From Paraspadella gotoi (lineage: Eukaryota > Chaetognatha): 64,000 bases of DNA. The DNA lies in assembly GCA_051294375.1 (NCBI GenBank), contig CM119269.1, positions 14,457,918 through 14,521,917 on the forward strand. Direction: 5' to 3'. Made by a program: the position numbers and the translations under genes. The notes under the pieces are model-generated. The model ran no database searches and was not told the DNA's origin. It saw nothing but the letters and a program-made list of their open reading frames with translations. Below, piece after piece: positions 44,022 through 57,770 of this stretch (its first letter is position 1; each line of letters starts with the position of its first letter).

Positions 44022-45810
44022 TTGGAAGTGGGAAGGGGGAAAAAACGATTAGCGAAAGAAAATAAAAGAGGAGAGAAAAAAGAAAGAAAGAAAAAAAATG
44101 ATGGCTGTGTTTACAGGCGAACAAATTAGGTTTGCCAACGTGATGGTCTTTTAAAACACCCGAGGTTGCCGATGAATATTTTTCGAATCCGAGAGAAAAC
44201 GAGGATCTGGCAGCCGGACGAAATCCGGTCGCTGGAAGAGGATGGGGTGACCGGATGGAAGTGGATAGAAATGGGAGTGGATAGGAAAAAGGGTAGCGAG
44301 ATAGATTTAAATAAAAGAGGGCTGGCCGGATGAAAGGATAGAGAAAGCGTTAGCAGGATAGAAAAGGAGCGTAAGATTAGCTAATTGCGAGAAAGAGAAT
44401 AATATTAAAATAATATTAATGACTTTCTAACCGGAATGATGTGTGATATCTATTAGAAAACTAGGACAGATTGTAATCTAACCTTGTGTTGTATAGATGC
44501 TCCCTCTATTTCCAGGAGACAACACTGACTTCCCATTCCCAAAATGAGTGATTAGATATAAAGATTAGTAAAAATTTTTAAGAAAGCAATATATAATATA
44601 TAAAAATAGAAAATAGTGAAACAAGGAATTTGCAAATTTTCATTACAAATGGATTCTTTGTTTTAATCTGGCCAAATAATTTCGATTCGGAATCATAAGT
44701 AAAGAGACAATTTATTGAAGCAAGAACCGGGCCTCATGAAATTACACATTGGACATTGTACAATATAGACTCTACTGCACCAAAGGTTTTTTTTCTGATG
44801 TGTTCCGTCGGGACACAATGCGGCCATTGGTGAGATTGTGGCAACAACGTGTGACAGAACAATTGTGCGCCGTTAGGAAATTGTGGCGGGGGACGACTAA
44901 GAAGAGAGATGCGAGCGATCGGACCGACGGCAGGTGACAGACAAGAAATCGGGCCGAGGCGGGTGTATGGAGCGCGACGAGGAAAAAAGAAAGTAGAGAG
45001 AGGGAGAGAGAGAGAGAGAGAGAGAGAAAAGAAAAGATTCATTCAAGAACCTAATCTAATTCTGCGGAAAATTGGAAAATAGTGCTTTGTTCACTTGTTC
45101 GTTTCTTCGACTTGATTAGCGACGAAATCGACGATTGCGACGCGGAGCGGACGAGAAAATAAAAGGATCTTAAAGAGGCTTTAGTCGCTGCCCCGCTTCA
45201 TTTAAGACAAATAATTGAAAAGGGGCTTGAGTCGCTCTATCGCTTTATTTGAGGCGGGGATTTCGAAAAGACTTTTCTTTACTATTTCACTTGACAGTTA
45301 AGACAATGGACTTTTTTAAAAGAAGCTTTTAGTAATATTATCCTTCGTTTGAAAATGTTTGTATCGTTTAAATAATTATTTAAAAAGTTATTTTTCTAAA
45401 GGGTCAAAAAAAGCAAGATGATCTCAATATCTAAAAATTTAACGAATTCCACCATTTATATAAAGCCTTACCCATTTACCCACTTTTTCTTTTCTTACGT
45501 AGAGAAATTGTCTTTCCATTTGTTCTCTTTATTGTCTCCATCAATTATTGTCTTTCTCTTCTTCTCTCTGTCATTTCCTTCACTATCACCGAGCCGATTG
45601 CTCACGACTCTGTCAGTTCACATCTTTATCATTGAAGAGATGACACTCAACTCTGTCAGTTTCCTTCCGATTGTTAGTACGCATTTTTATCATAAACTAG
45701 TTCCAAATATAACTCGGTCATTTTGCTTCCTTATCGGAAAAGATAATGTAACTATTATCTAGAAATAGAATTGAGTTACAATGGAAACGTAATAAAATAA
45801 AAAATGACTC
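44020..45810. other. No gene recognised
   Basis: Mixed DNA. A short open stretch at 44749-44937 (DVFRRDTMRPLVRLWQQRV) has some protein-like character but no recognised family or splice context. A GA tract lies at 45003-45028. The rest is AT-rich. Confidence 0.5.
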
Positions 45811-45929
45811 TATGAAATTGGTACAACCAATATAAAAATTATCCATTCATTTAATAAATAAGCTATCTTGCCCCTGACTTTGGACAGGCTTTGGTGGTTT
45901 AAGGCCTCCATCACTCTTACAAGATAATT
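45811..45929 (+). repeat. Dispersed ~115-bp repeat, copy 1
   Basis: Runs from TATGAAATTGGTACAACC through AATAAATAAGCTATC, CCCCTGACTTTGGACAGGCT and GTTTAAGGCCTCC to CTTACAAGATAAT. Also at 46822-46930 (plus), 59190-59302 (minus) and, in part, 14238-14288 (minus). No coding capacity. Likely a short non-autonomous transposon or SINE-like family. Confidence 0.85.
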
Positions 45930-45985
45930 ACATAGCAGGTCCCTGCAAGCTTTCAATCAAGACTCTCTCACAGTCCCGTTTATTC

Positions 45986-46046
45986 ACTATATATAACAAT
46001 ATAACAATATAACAATATAACAATATAACTATATATAACAATATAA
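45986..46046 (+). repeat. 8-bp tandem repeat (ATAACAAT)
   Basis: About five units, then related TATATAACAATATAA sequence. Confidence 0.9.
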
Positions 46047-46245
46047 ATACGTAGAAATCGAACTGAGTTAAAATAGAAAAAGAATAGAAATAGAACGGAA
46101 ATGTACGCAGTATTTAAATAGAATAGAAATACAGAATGGAAAATAAAAATTTGCCGTTTGGGCAGAAAAGGAGAGAAAAGGTGCCAGAAAAGTAGCGTCA
46201 TAAAAAATCTTTAGAGAAGGTGAAATTAAAGAGAGAGAGAGAGAG

Positions 46246-46563
46246 NNNNNNNNNNNNNNNNNNNNNNNNNNNNNNNNNNNNNNNNNNNNNNNNNNNNNNN
46301 NNNNNNNNNNNNNNNNNNNNNNNNNNNNNNNNNNNNNNNNNNNNNNNNNNNNNNNNNNNNNNNNNNNNNNNNNNNNNNNNNNNNNNNNNNNNNNNNNNNN
46401 NNNNNNNNNNNNNNNNNNNNNNNNNNNNNNNNNNNNNNNNNNNNNNNNNNNNNNNNNNNNNNNNNNNNNNNNNNNNNNNNNNNNNNNNNNNNNNNNNNNN
46501 NNNNNNNNNNNNNNNNNNNNNNNNNNNNNNNNNNNNNNNNNNNNNNNNNNNNNNNNNNNNNNN
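46246..46563. other. 318-N gap in a GA tract
   Basis: GA repeats on both edges show that the break was caused by the microsatellite. Confidence 0.98.
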
Positions 46564-46821
46564 AGAGAGAGAGAGACCAATGATTGAAGGCACATTTCTC
46601 CGTTGAAATTAGGAAGAGATTATAGCAAAGGTTAGATCCGCCCATTTCTTTGGGGAAATTGTTTCCGGGAATTCTGCCGCCGGAAATTTTGGACAGAAAA
46701 TCCGGGGATTTTTTATCAGACTTTGGGTTCGCAATCTGTTATTTCGAAGCTTTTTTTTCTATGGGAGGAAGGGATTTCAATTTGTAATATGTCGAGTGGG
46801 AAAACGAAAATCTTATCGAGT

Positions 46822-46930
46822 TATGAAATTGGTACAACCTATATAAAAATTATCATTTCATTTAATAAATAAGCTATCCTCCCACTGACTTTTTTAACTG
46901 GCTATGGTTTAAGGCCTCTTACAAGATAAT
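46822..46930 (+). repeat. Dispersed ~115-bp repeat, copy 2
   Basis: Same element and orientation as 45811-45929, about 1 kb away and on the other side of a gap. Confidence 0.85.
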
Positions 46931-46987
46931 GACAAAGCTTGTCACTCTTTTCGTTGCCAGCGATTTTTATCAACTTTTTTGTTGTTG

Positions 46988-47032
46988 TAGTCGTCGTCGT
47001 CGTCGTCCTCGTCGTCGTCGTCGTCCTCGTTA
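46988..47032 (+). repeat. (CGT)n trinucleotide tract
   Basis: GTCGTCGTC repeats with two CTC breaks. Confidence 0.9.
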
Positions 47033-47137
47033 TTTGTCTTTAAACATCCTGACAGGGAGGCGAAAGTTAACCTTTGACCCATATTTTCCTTTTTTCCATT
47101 ATTTTCTTTTTCCCCCCTCTCTCTCTCTCTCTCTCTC

Positions 47138-47306
47138 NNNNNNNNNNNNNNNNNNNNNNNNNNNNNNNNNNNNNNNNNNNNNNNNNNNNNNNNNNNNNNN
47201 NNNNNNNNNNNNNNNNNNNNNNNNNNNNNNNNNNNNNNNNNNNNNNNNNNNNNNNNNNNNNNNNNNNNNNNNNNNNNNNNNNNNNNNNNNNNNNNNNNNN
47301 NNNNNN
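47138..47306. other. 169-N gap in a CT tract
   Basis: CT repeats on its left edge, unique DNA on its right. Confidence 0.98.
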
Positions 47307-47742
47307 CTCGTGGCGAGCGGGAGAGAGAGAGAGTCGAGAGAGGACTTTAGATGAGACGCGCGTCTTGAGGGGTGGCGCCCAGGGGGAGTGGGTACTGGGT
47401 AGGGTAAGGCGAGCGTAAGCGTGAGCGTGAGATTAAGTAAAGTGATGTTTGACGAGGAATGTGAAGTCCGATAAGGCGAGAATAAGCAGATTGCATGAGT
47501 CACGTGAAATATAGCATGTCGACATTTCGTAGATGACTATGATAAAGCGAGATGAGGTGATGGAAGGTAAGTAAAAGGTGAGACTCTCGAGGCGGAAAAT
47601 CGTGCGACGTCTTGTAAGAAGAATGAGCTGGACGGAAATGAGGTGGAGATTTTATGAGGCGATGTCTCTCGTTAGAGACTCTGTATTAGCATCAAATTTA
47701 TGCGCCATAGTCAATGGTGGTTTGTCTTCAAACTAAGAGAGA
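47307..47742. other. No gene recognised
   Basis: Purine-rich unique DNA with short GCGTGAGCGTGAG repeats near 47411. No supported exon. Confidence 0.5.
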
Positions 47743-47892
47743 NNNNNNNNNNNNNNNNNNNNNNNNNNNNNNNNNNNNNNNNNNNNNNNNNNNNNNNNNN
47801 NNNNNNNNNNNNNNNNNNNNNNNNNNNNNNNNNNNNNNNNNNNNNNNNNNNNNNNNNNNNNNNNNNNNNNNNNNNNNNNNNNNNNNNNNNNN
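47743..47892. other. 150-N gap
   Basis: Preceded by a short GA stretch. Confidence 0.98.
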
Positions 47893-48567
47893 ACGGGTCA
47901 TTAATCGCCGTCATCGAAATGGTCTTCCAGCCAGGATTGTGGACCTGGGATCCCGTCGCCAAAGCCTCAAGAGCTTTTTTTTTCATGGAACCCTAAGTGA
48001 AAAAAATGAATATTTCATGAAAGCTTCTTTTCTTTTTTTTTTCTTTTTTTTTCTTTTTTTTTAACTCCTCATTCAAATTAGCATTTTTTTAGGCTTGGGA
48101 GGTTTTTTTTTAATTTTGTGTACCACATATTTGGGTCGAACCATATATAAGTCCTAAATTTTTTTGTTTTATGTCTCACAGATGACTAAAATATAAAGAA
48201 GATATGTAATTGTAAAATTGATAAATGAAAATTTTGTATAACCTGGAAAAAAAGTTCAATTATGTATATTTAATTCATTTAAAAAGACCTTCTCTGAAAA
48301 AAGCGAGGAAATTTAAAAAAAAAGAAGGTAAAACGAAATTTAAAACATACCCCCCCAAAAAAAGTAAGTTAAGGAAAATAAAGAAAATGGAAGGTCAGAT
48401 TCGATCGGAAAAAGGAGAGAAAAAAAAATTCCAATTTAGCTTTTGCATTTTTTCTTCCCTCATCGACTTCGTCTGATCATAAGTAAATTCGATGGAAGCG
48501 GAAAAAAGAAAACCTCTCTCGTGGGAACTCGGGACAAAGTCGAAGACAAATTGGAATTCGGGACAAA

Positions 48568-48605
<38 letters not shown>

Positions 48606-48711
48606 AATTCAACTTGTAAAAGGCGATTACGAGCGAGCGATTCGGGGCCGCGTTCCATTCGGTGAAGGCTGAACCCGAGTTTAGGTCTCGCGGTTTAATC
48701 GAGACAGAGAC
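47893..48711. other. No gene recognised; GAC tract at 48566-48602
   Basis: AT-rich DNA with homopolymers, a 37-bp (GAC)n run and a short CpG-richer stretch at 48625-48700. Confidence 0.5.
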
Positions 48712-48865
48712 NNNNNNNNNNNNNNNNNNNNNNNNNNNNNNNNNNNNNNNNNNNNNNNNNNNNNNNNNNNNNNNNNNNNNNNNNNNNNNNNNNNNNNNNN
48801 NNNNNNNNNNNNNNNNNNNNNNNNNNNNNNNNNNNNNNNNNNNNNNNNNNNNNNNNNNNNNNNNN
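48712..48865. other. 154-N gap
   Basis: GA-type repeats on both edges. Confidence 0.98.
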
Positions 48866-49223
48866 AGAGAGTGAGAGTGAGAGAAAGAGAGAGAGAGAGA
48901 GAAGATTGCGGTGACAGAATTAGAGTCGATCCAAGGAAATGAAGACGGTTGAAGAAACCAACATCGATCGAGATGTAAAACATCCACCTGGATTATTAGT
49001 GATTGCGAGTCAATTAAAAACAAAAGAATATAAATCATGTGGCATAGAGCGGCGTCGAGTGGAATCGAGCGACTTCGCACGGCAGCGAGTGGCGTCCAGC
49101 GCTCCTCGCCTGGGTTGTGACAGAGAGAAGTAGGAGAAGGAAAAATGATGAGAGAAAAAGACTTGAGTGAATTGAGATGAGACAATCCGGAGTAAACGGA
49201 AAAGAAAGGAATATAATGAAATA

Positions 49224-49453
49224 NNNNNNNNNNNNNNNNNNNNNNNNNNNNNNNNNNNNNNNNNNNNNNNNNNNNNNNNNNNNNNNNNNNNNNNNNNNNN
49301 NNNNNNNNNNNNNNNNNNNNNNNNNNNNNNNNNNNNNNNNNNNNNNNNNNNNNNNNNNNNNNNNNNNNNNNNNNNNNNNNNNNNNNNNNNNNNNNNNNNN
49401 NNNNNNNNNNNNNNNNNNNNNNNNNNNNNNNNNNNNNNNNNNNNNNNNNNNNN
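49224..49453. other. 230-N gap
   Basis: Flanking 48866-49223 and 49454-49834 hold no recognised gene; near 49050-49100 short repeats (GCGTCGAGTGGAATCGAGCG) occur. Confidence 0.98.
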
Positions 49454-49801
49454 AAGAGAAATCTCTCTCTCGCCGCGGAGATAATAGAAAAGAAGGCGAA
49501 AGGTAGTGACGGTCATCGGTGCGAGATTTACAATTAAGTAACTGTAATTTATAGTTTCTTTCATGTTTTTATAGACTTTTTTAACTTAAAATACTTTTCT
49601 ACGATAAGAATTAAATATCAAATAAAACTATTGTAACCAAATTAAAGAATATTCAGAGAATATGTATAGATTCGGAAAAAAATTCTGAAACAATTACCAA
49701 AATTTATATAATTTGCTTATATAAAACAAAAAGTTACTAAGTTAGAGGTGAAAAAGGGAGGCGAAGAGATATAGTCTATATTATAGAAAAGGAGAGGAGA
49801 A

Positions 49802-49834
<33 letters not shown>

Positions 49835-49922
49835 NNNNNNNNNNNNNNNNNNNNNNNNNNNNNNNNNNNNNNNNNNNNNNNNNNNNNNNNNNNNNNNNNN
49901 NNNNNNNNNNNNNNNNNNNNNN
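49835..49922. other. 88-N gap inside a GA tract
   Basis: GA repeats on both sides (49806-49834 and 49923-49945). Confidence 0.98.
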
Positions 49923-49945
49923 GAGAGAGAGAGAGAGAGAGAGAG

Positions 49946-51579
<1,634 letters not shown>

Positions 51580-52091
51580 CAGAGCGAGATACTGAGAGTG
51601 AGAGAAACAGAGAGACAGAGCGAGAGAGAGTGGAAGAAAGTAATTGATTTTCCTATTAAAGGATAATTACTTTCCATCATAACGCGAAAAGAAAAAAAAA
51701 TTGAATTATGCGTGTAATGAACTCGTCGCGCCGACGGAAAAGTCCCGCTTTATATTTACTCTTGTCATTAGTTAATCGTTCTATCATTATCGGAAAAATT
51801 TAATTTTTTATTTATTTTTTTTTTATTATTATTTATTTTATTGTCCAAAATCGTTCTTGAGTAAAAAGGGCATTTTGGTCAAAGCGTTCTTGTTTAATCT
51901 TGTTTCAATCCTAAAATGTTAATTTAATGTTTATTTACTTAAAAAATCCGAAAACTTTCATTACTATTTTTTCACCCGCTATACTAAAAGGATAAATATT
52001 GTTAAAAAAGCAAAACAAATTCAAGAATCAAGATTGTTGACCCTGATTACTGCGGCCGGCTTTGAAGCGTGTCCCGGTGCAAAGGATAGAG

Positions 52092-52095
<4 letters not shown>

Positions 52096-52138
<43 letters not shown>
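52096..52138 (+). repeat. (GA)n tract
   Basis: Pure GA, about 43 bp. From 51577 to 52095 the DNA is AT-rich with no gene seen. Confidence 0.95.
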
Positions 52139-52139
<1 letters not shown>

Positions 52140-52249
52140 GCGGTGTTTGTTGTGAGAGGGAGGCGAAGGAAGTTGGAATCCAAACCTGGTTTTCGTCCCA
52201 TTTGGATGCAATCGTCCTCAAAAATGCATTAAGTCCACATCCATCATCC

Positions 52250-52500
52250 TGAGACGACGACGACGACGACAATGACGACGATGACGATGACGATTATGAC
52301 GACGACCTGAATTATGATGACGATGAAAATAAGGCCATGAGGTTTTTATAACTGTCAAAAAATATAGATGATGACAAAGAACCTCCATCGTCAGCGACAA
52401 CGATGATGACAACGATGAGACGACGACGATGACAACCACGCCGATAACGACGAAAACAGCGACGATGATAACGACGATGACAACGACGAAAACGACGCTG
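52250..52500 (+). repeat. GAC/GATGAC-rich trinucleotide DNA
   Basis: Irregular GACGAC, GATGAC and AACGAC units with no consistent frame. Confidence 0.75.
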
Positions 52501-52572
52501 TGGCCGCCGACGGCAACATCACGTCGTCACCGGAACTATTTTAATCCTTCTTTCTCACGAAAAAAACGCTAA

Positions 52573-52581
52573 AGAGAGAGC

Positions 52582-52621
<40 letters not shown>
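52573..52621 (+). repeat. (GA)n tract
   Basis: About 45 bp of GA. Confidence 0.9.
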
Positions 52622-52624
<3 letters not shown>

Positions 52625-52811
52625 GGTGAGAGTAGAGATGAGAGAGGACGTTACTGGAGACTGAGAGAGAGAGACTGCTCCGTGAAATAGCATGGTCTAC
52701 TCAGTCCCATAGACTCGAGGCAATTCCATTGTGATTCCGTAATTCCATCTAAAGCCCCGAGAAATCTGTATGCGCCTCGCGGTCTTAACGGGCGCAGTTC
52801 GCAGTTCAGAA

Positions 52812-52866
52812 TTACGGACGTAGGGACGGACAGAGGGACGGAGGGACGGAGGGACGGACAGAGGGA
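52812..52866 (+). repeat. 8-bp minisatellite (GGGACGGA)
   Basis: Six or seven units of GGGACGGA or GGGACGGACAGA. The following 52870-53421 is moderately GC-rich with no supported exon. Confidence 0.85.
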
Positions 52867-53421
52867 AGAAATGATGACGCAGGGTTGTTGTTCAGCGAGT
52901 CCTCGACCAAGAGACGCCGCTACGATATTGGAACCACGCGTTGGGATTACCAACTGGGCCAGGCCACGCCTTCACTTTTCACAACCGCTCACTGGTTGAC
53001 AGTTTTTTTTTTCGTCATCTGAACCGCTCAGCGCCATTTTACGTCAATTCCACGCCAATTCCGCGCCAGACCTGCTTCGCTCACGGAAAAGCGTAATGGA
53101 ATGAAATGTGCGAAAAAGGTGAAGACCTGACGCAGACGCGAGACAAATCTCGGTAGAGGGCGACGCAGCAAGCGGACCACCCGGTTGGGCGCGGGAGAAT
53201 AACTGCCCAAGAGACTGGAATGAGACGAGAACGGCGGGGACGTGATGATCGGAGGTATGATAAGATGTTGTTGTAGTCGGATATGTGTGATTGTGTTTTA
53301 TCGCAATTCTCATAGGACAAATATCTTCGGTGTACTAAATAATCATGTGATTTGTATGAACAATATAATCTGTAATATAATCATATTAATAAAAGTCTCA
53401 ATATAAGATAATACAAACAAA

Positions 53422-53971
53422 NNNNNNNNNNNNNNNNNNNNNNNNNNNNNNNNNNNNNNNNNNNNNNNNNNNNNNNNNNNNNNNNNNNNNNNNNNNNNNN
53501 NNNNNNNNNNNNNNNNNNNNNNNNNNNNNNNNNNNNNNNNNNNNNNNNNNNNNNNNNNNNNNNNNNNNNNNNNNNNNNNNNNNNNNNNNNNNNNNNNNNN
53601 NNNNNNNNNNNNNNNNNNNNNNNNNNNNNNNNNNNNNNNNNNNNNNNNNNNNNNNNNNNNNNNNNNNNNNNNNNNNNNNNNNNNNNNNNNNNNNNNNNNN
53701 NNNNNNNNNNNNNNNNNNNNNNNNNNNNNNNNNNNNNNNNNNNNNNNNNNNNNNNNNNNNNNNNNNNNNNNNNNNNNNNNNNNNNNNNNNNNNNNNNNNN
53801 NNNNNNNNNNNNNNNNNNNNNNNNNNNNNNNNNNNNNNNNNNNNNNNNNNNNNNNNNNNNNNNNNNNNNNNNNNNNNNNNNNNNNNNNNNNNNNNNNNNN
53901 NNNNNNNNNNNNNNNNNNNNNNNNNNNNNNNNNNNNNNNNNNNNNNNNNNNNNNNNNNNNNNNNNNNNNNN
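53422..53971. other. 550-N gap
   Basis: The largest gap; it probably hides, or lies just downstream of, the first exon(s) of gene B. Confidence 0.98.
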
Positions 53972-54083
53972 CAGTCTTTGAAAGCGAAGGTTAGAAATTT
54001 AACAACTTCGAAGATTTTTAAAAGATTTTAAAAGTCGCATTTATGTCGTAAACGTTCTCACCTTTGACTCACTTTTTCCTATG

Positions 54084-54124
<41 letters not shown>

Positions 54125-54341
54125 AACACCGATTCTCATCAATCTCAGTTCAATATACCTCAAATAGGTTTAAATATCTTTTCGGTAATTGACAAATCGA
54201 CCATTAAATGACTTTCAAATCATCAAAAGAATCATGCTTTGTTACATAATGAAAAACGTACATTTATAATATTATAAAGATCCAAAATGTCCGTCTGGTC
54301 AACAATAACATCCCCATTTTTTTTTCTCCCTTCATCTTCAG

Positions 54342-54430
54342 GCGTCGTCTCCCTTTTGACTTGGTTGGGCGAAGGCTATCTCAACTACCCGTCATTTAAC
54401 GGAGCCGTCGACTGCGTCTTGGCCTTGAAG
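54342..54430 (+). CDS. Gene B exon 1 visible (start of domain 1)
   Basis: Acceptor TTCATCTTCAG, entry phase 1. Reads VVSLLTWLGEGYLNYPSFNG then AVDCVLALK. The donor is AAG|GCGAGT, a GC donor. Using it gives C-6-C-5-C (DCVLALKVCRTRSAC), the exact spacing of GFR-alpha domain 1. Reading through gives low-complexity Phe-rich sequence. Confidence 0.85.
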
Positions 54431-57400
54431 GCGAGTTACCTTCTCCCCTTCTTTTTCTTTCTTTCTTTCTTCTTTCTTTCTTTCTGATTTTTTTTTTTTC
54501 CCGCCCTTCAGTCTTTTACGATCGTCGCGACTAATTAATCGTCCATTATGCAAATTTGCGTACTATGGGCGATTTAAGGGGAAGGGAGAGAGATAGGAAG
54601 ATCGTTAACGAATTTGTACAGAAAAAAAAAAACAATTATGGTAAAAAAAAAAAAAAGAAGCCATTTGTAATTTTTCAGTGAGAAACCGTACCTTGAGAAA
54701 ATGATAAATTGGGACGACTTACCACAGACCTTACCTCTCTCTCTCTCTTTTCTCGGGTCGAATAAATGAAAATGTAAATAAATCTCTCGGAAAGGGATTT
54801 TTAACTATTTTTTTTTTAACGTGAGATTTTTTTCAAAATTTATGGTCACAGAATTTTTCTTGTTCCAGGTGTGTCGGACGAGATCAGCTTGCGACCATTC
54901 TTACAATATGTTGCCAGCCATCTGCTTGCAAGAAGGTGAGCCAACGGGATAAGATTGAAAAAAAGTTTTACGATATTGTAAGACCAAAGGAATATTTAAT
55001 GAGATAATGCCGTCCCATTTTTTTTTTAATCTATCCCCATTATGTATCGCTAGCGGAATGTACGATTCTACTTGTAGTCTCATCCCGTAACAGTAATGAA
55101 TCATATACAACCTTAATCTCAAAACAAACTCTCAACTAAAATAAATGACTTCCTTACCAAAAAGACATTTTTAATATCGAGTTAATTTCTATTTCCCATA
55201 GACAAAACTAACGAATATATTTTTAAAAAACTAATTAAATTCAATATTTTTGAAACCATATTTACCTTTTCATATTTTTTTTTCTTACAAATTGTAATCT
55301 TGCAATTTTCATAAACTCATCTCTTTTAGCCGGAGTCTGCAAAGCGACGGATCTCCAACGCTGCAATCTCTACCTGAAGACGATGCAGACGGACCCCATG
55401 TTGCGGCCTTGCTTCTGCAATCAGTCCGCCGGCGACAACAACTTCAAAGAATGTCTCAGGATAAGAAGGATGCTCTTTCAAAACACCTGTTGGAACCAAG
55501 AGATCGCCGGTGAGTCTGGTATTCTATTCCTTGGTGATTGCAGTCATTGGTGTTATTTTTGTCGTTATTGTCAATCTCCCAGTTTGGTTTTCCTCGATGT
55601 TATTTTCCGTTTTGTTTATGTTATTGGCCTCGTAACTTTGTTCCTCGCAGATGCGGTTTTTGCGCAAAAGCAAAACTTGGACGCCAACGCGATGGAACAA
55701 AAGGCCAAGCAAAGAGTGACGCCAACTGGTGAGATTTTTCATCGTTGTTATCATCATCATCATTATTCTTACCAACATTGTCATTATCATCGTCATCATA
55801 ATCCTCTTTGGTATTTTATTTTGTTTTTTTTTTAAACTTGTTATCATGAAATGGTATGACTAATTTTTTTTTCGTCAGATAAATAACAAATACATTTTTT
55901 TTTTTTACTAAAGTAGTACGTATAGAGATTTTTTGAAGTTTTGCTCATAAAACTACATCTCGCTCTTTGATTTTTTTTTTATTATAATTTTTTTTAATAC
56001 AAATTTTTTTCGGTTATATCGTAACAAATTTGAAAAACCTTCGAGCCTCCTTTTTCCTCCCGCCTTCGATCGCGAGATATTTTTAAAGTCAGGCCCAAGG
56101 CTGAGAAACATTTCGAATCCTTTGGCGACCCTGACGTCGCGTCTGGTTTATCATTATTTATTCAATTTTTTTATCGGGCATCGCTCCAGAAGCCATTTTC
56201 AATTTTCCATATTTCCACATTCACTTTTCTTCCTAGAAAGATATTCTGTTAACTCTCGTCGGGTCAGTAACTGAGTTGACCTGTTCTGACCGGTTCTGTA
56301 AACGTTTGTAGATAAGGGGCTAAGTGGGCTGCAGACTACTTACAGTAACTTCTGTGTCCCATCAGCAGCAATGGAACGGGTCCTGGGTTCGAACCAGGAT
56401 TTTTCCAAATCCCAAGGCGGTTTACCGCCGTCGTTACGCTTTGCTCATGGTGGGTACCGGGTTGGGATTAAACCAGAGATAGGCGGACGGAGGAAGGAGC
56501 AGGGCGTCAACCTGGAGGTCTTTTTGAACAATCAGGCAGTGTGCGGTAGCTAGTGGTCTTGAGATAAATGGCTTTACTCAATGAGCCACAGGGTCACGAC
56601 TGAAGGTGTCATGCTTATAGGCGGGGTGAAGTTATTCAATGCCCGGCTTTCGTTTGGTCTGAAACCCCGTATATTAGTCATTCGAATTGATTACTTTCTT
56701 TAGAAAAGATCGGCCGCCAGACACTTAATTTTGCTCAATGTTATAGCAAGTTTTTTTTAGAGGCCGTCGCATCGAACCCTCGACTTCTTCACCCTCGATG
56801 TGAACATTTCACGCTCGATCTCACCCCAAAGTCCTCTTTCACCCCCAACCAAACAGGACGCCCTCCGCCCAAACCCCCGCGGGGAAACGTTCTGCCCTCC
56901 TGCTCCACCCACTTTACCGACTGCATAAAGAGCGATCGATGCAGACAAATCTTCATCAACTACAGACGATACTGCAAATGGAAGCACAACAAGTGCATTC
57001 ACAAGACCAAGTGAGTGAGGGAAAAGGACGGGGGGTGGAATCGGTTGTCTTTGCTTGTTTCGTCTTTACAATTATGAGCAACAAATAAATAAAAGTACCA
57101 AAAAAAAAAAAAAAATTGATGAAGATACATATAAATCTGACAAACTTTGATGAAGACAAAAATTAATTAAGATTGAAGACATAAATTAATGAAGATTGAA
57201 ATGCATCAAAACAAAACTGACTGACGACAGAAACAAACACATTAATAAATTAAGACGGACTTGAATGAATATAGAATTGAACGAAGACCGAAATTAATGA
57301 AAACAAAAACATCAAGGAAAACAGAATTAATAAGAAAATGTATAAAGAACAAATGGTAGCCAAAAAAATATACAAACGTATTTTAATACACGATCTCGCT

Positions 57401-57688
57401 CAAACCCTCATACCGATTTTTCTTTTCCTCATTTATGATTTGCATTCGCCAATCCCAATTTGCATTCGCCAATCCCAATTCTCAACCGTCCACTCATTTC
57501 CTTTTTCAACCACAATCGCCCCCCGCAGATACCAATGCGCTCTTGCTCACCGCGAGTTGCAAACGACGGGACTGAGCAACTGCACCTGTCCCCTGAATCA
57601 GAAGGGCGACGTCAGCGGAAGGTGCGACCGACTTCAGTTCAAATTCGTCTTCAATCCTTGCCTTGGTAAGAACGACTATCTCTCTCTT

Positions 57689-57728
<40 letters not shown>

Positions 57729-57732
57729 TCTC

Positions 57733-57770
<38 letters not shown>

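Noticed and set aside
52651-52953. Minus-strand 100-residue open frame
   Set aside because: It crosses the GGGACGGA minisatellite and a GA tract; no family, start context or splice sites.
56316-56400. Functional tRNA gene
   Set aside because: The A and B boxes are present, but the acceptor and anticodon stems do not pair; a SINE head fits better.
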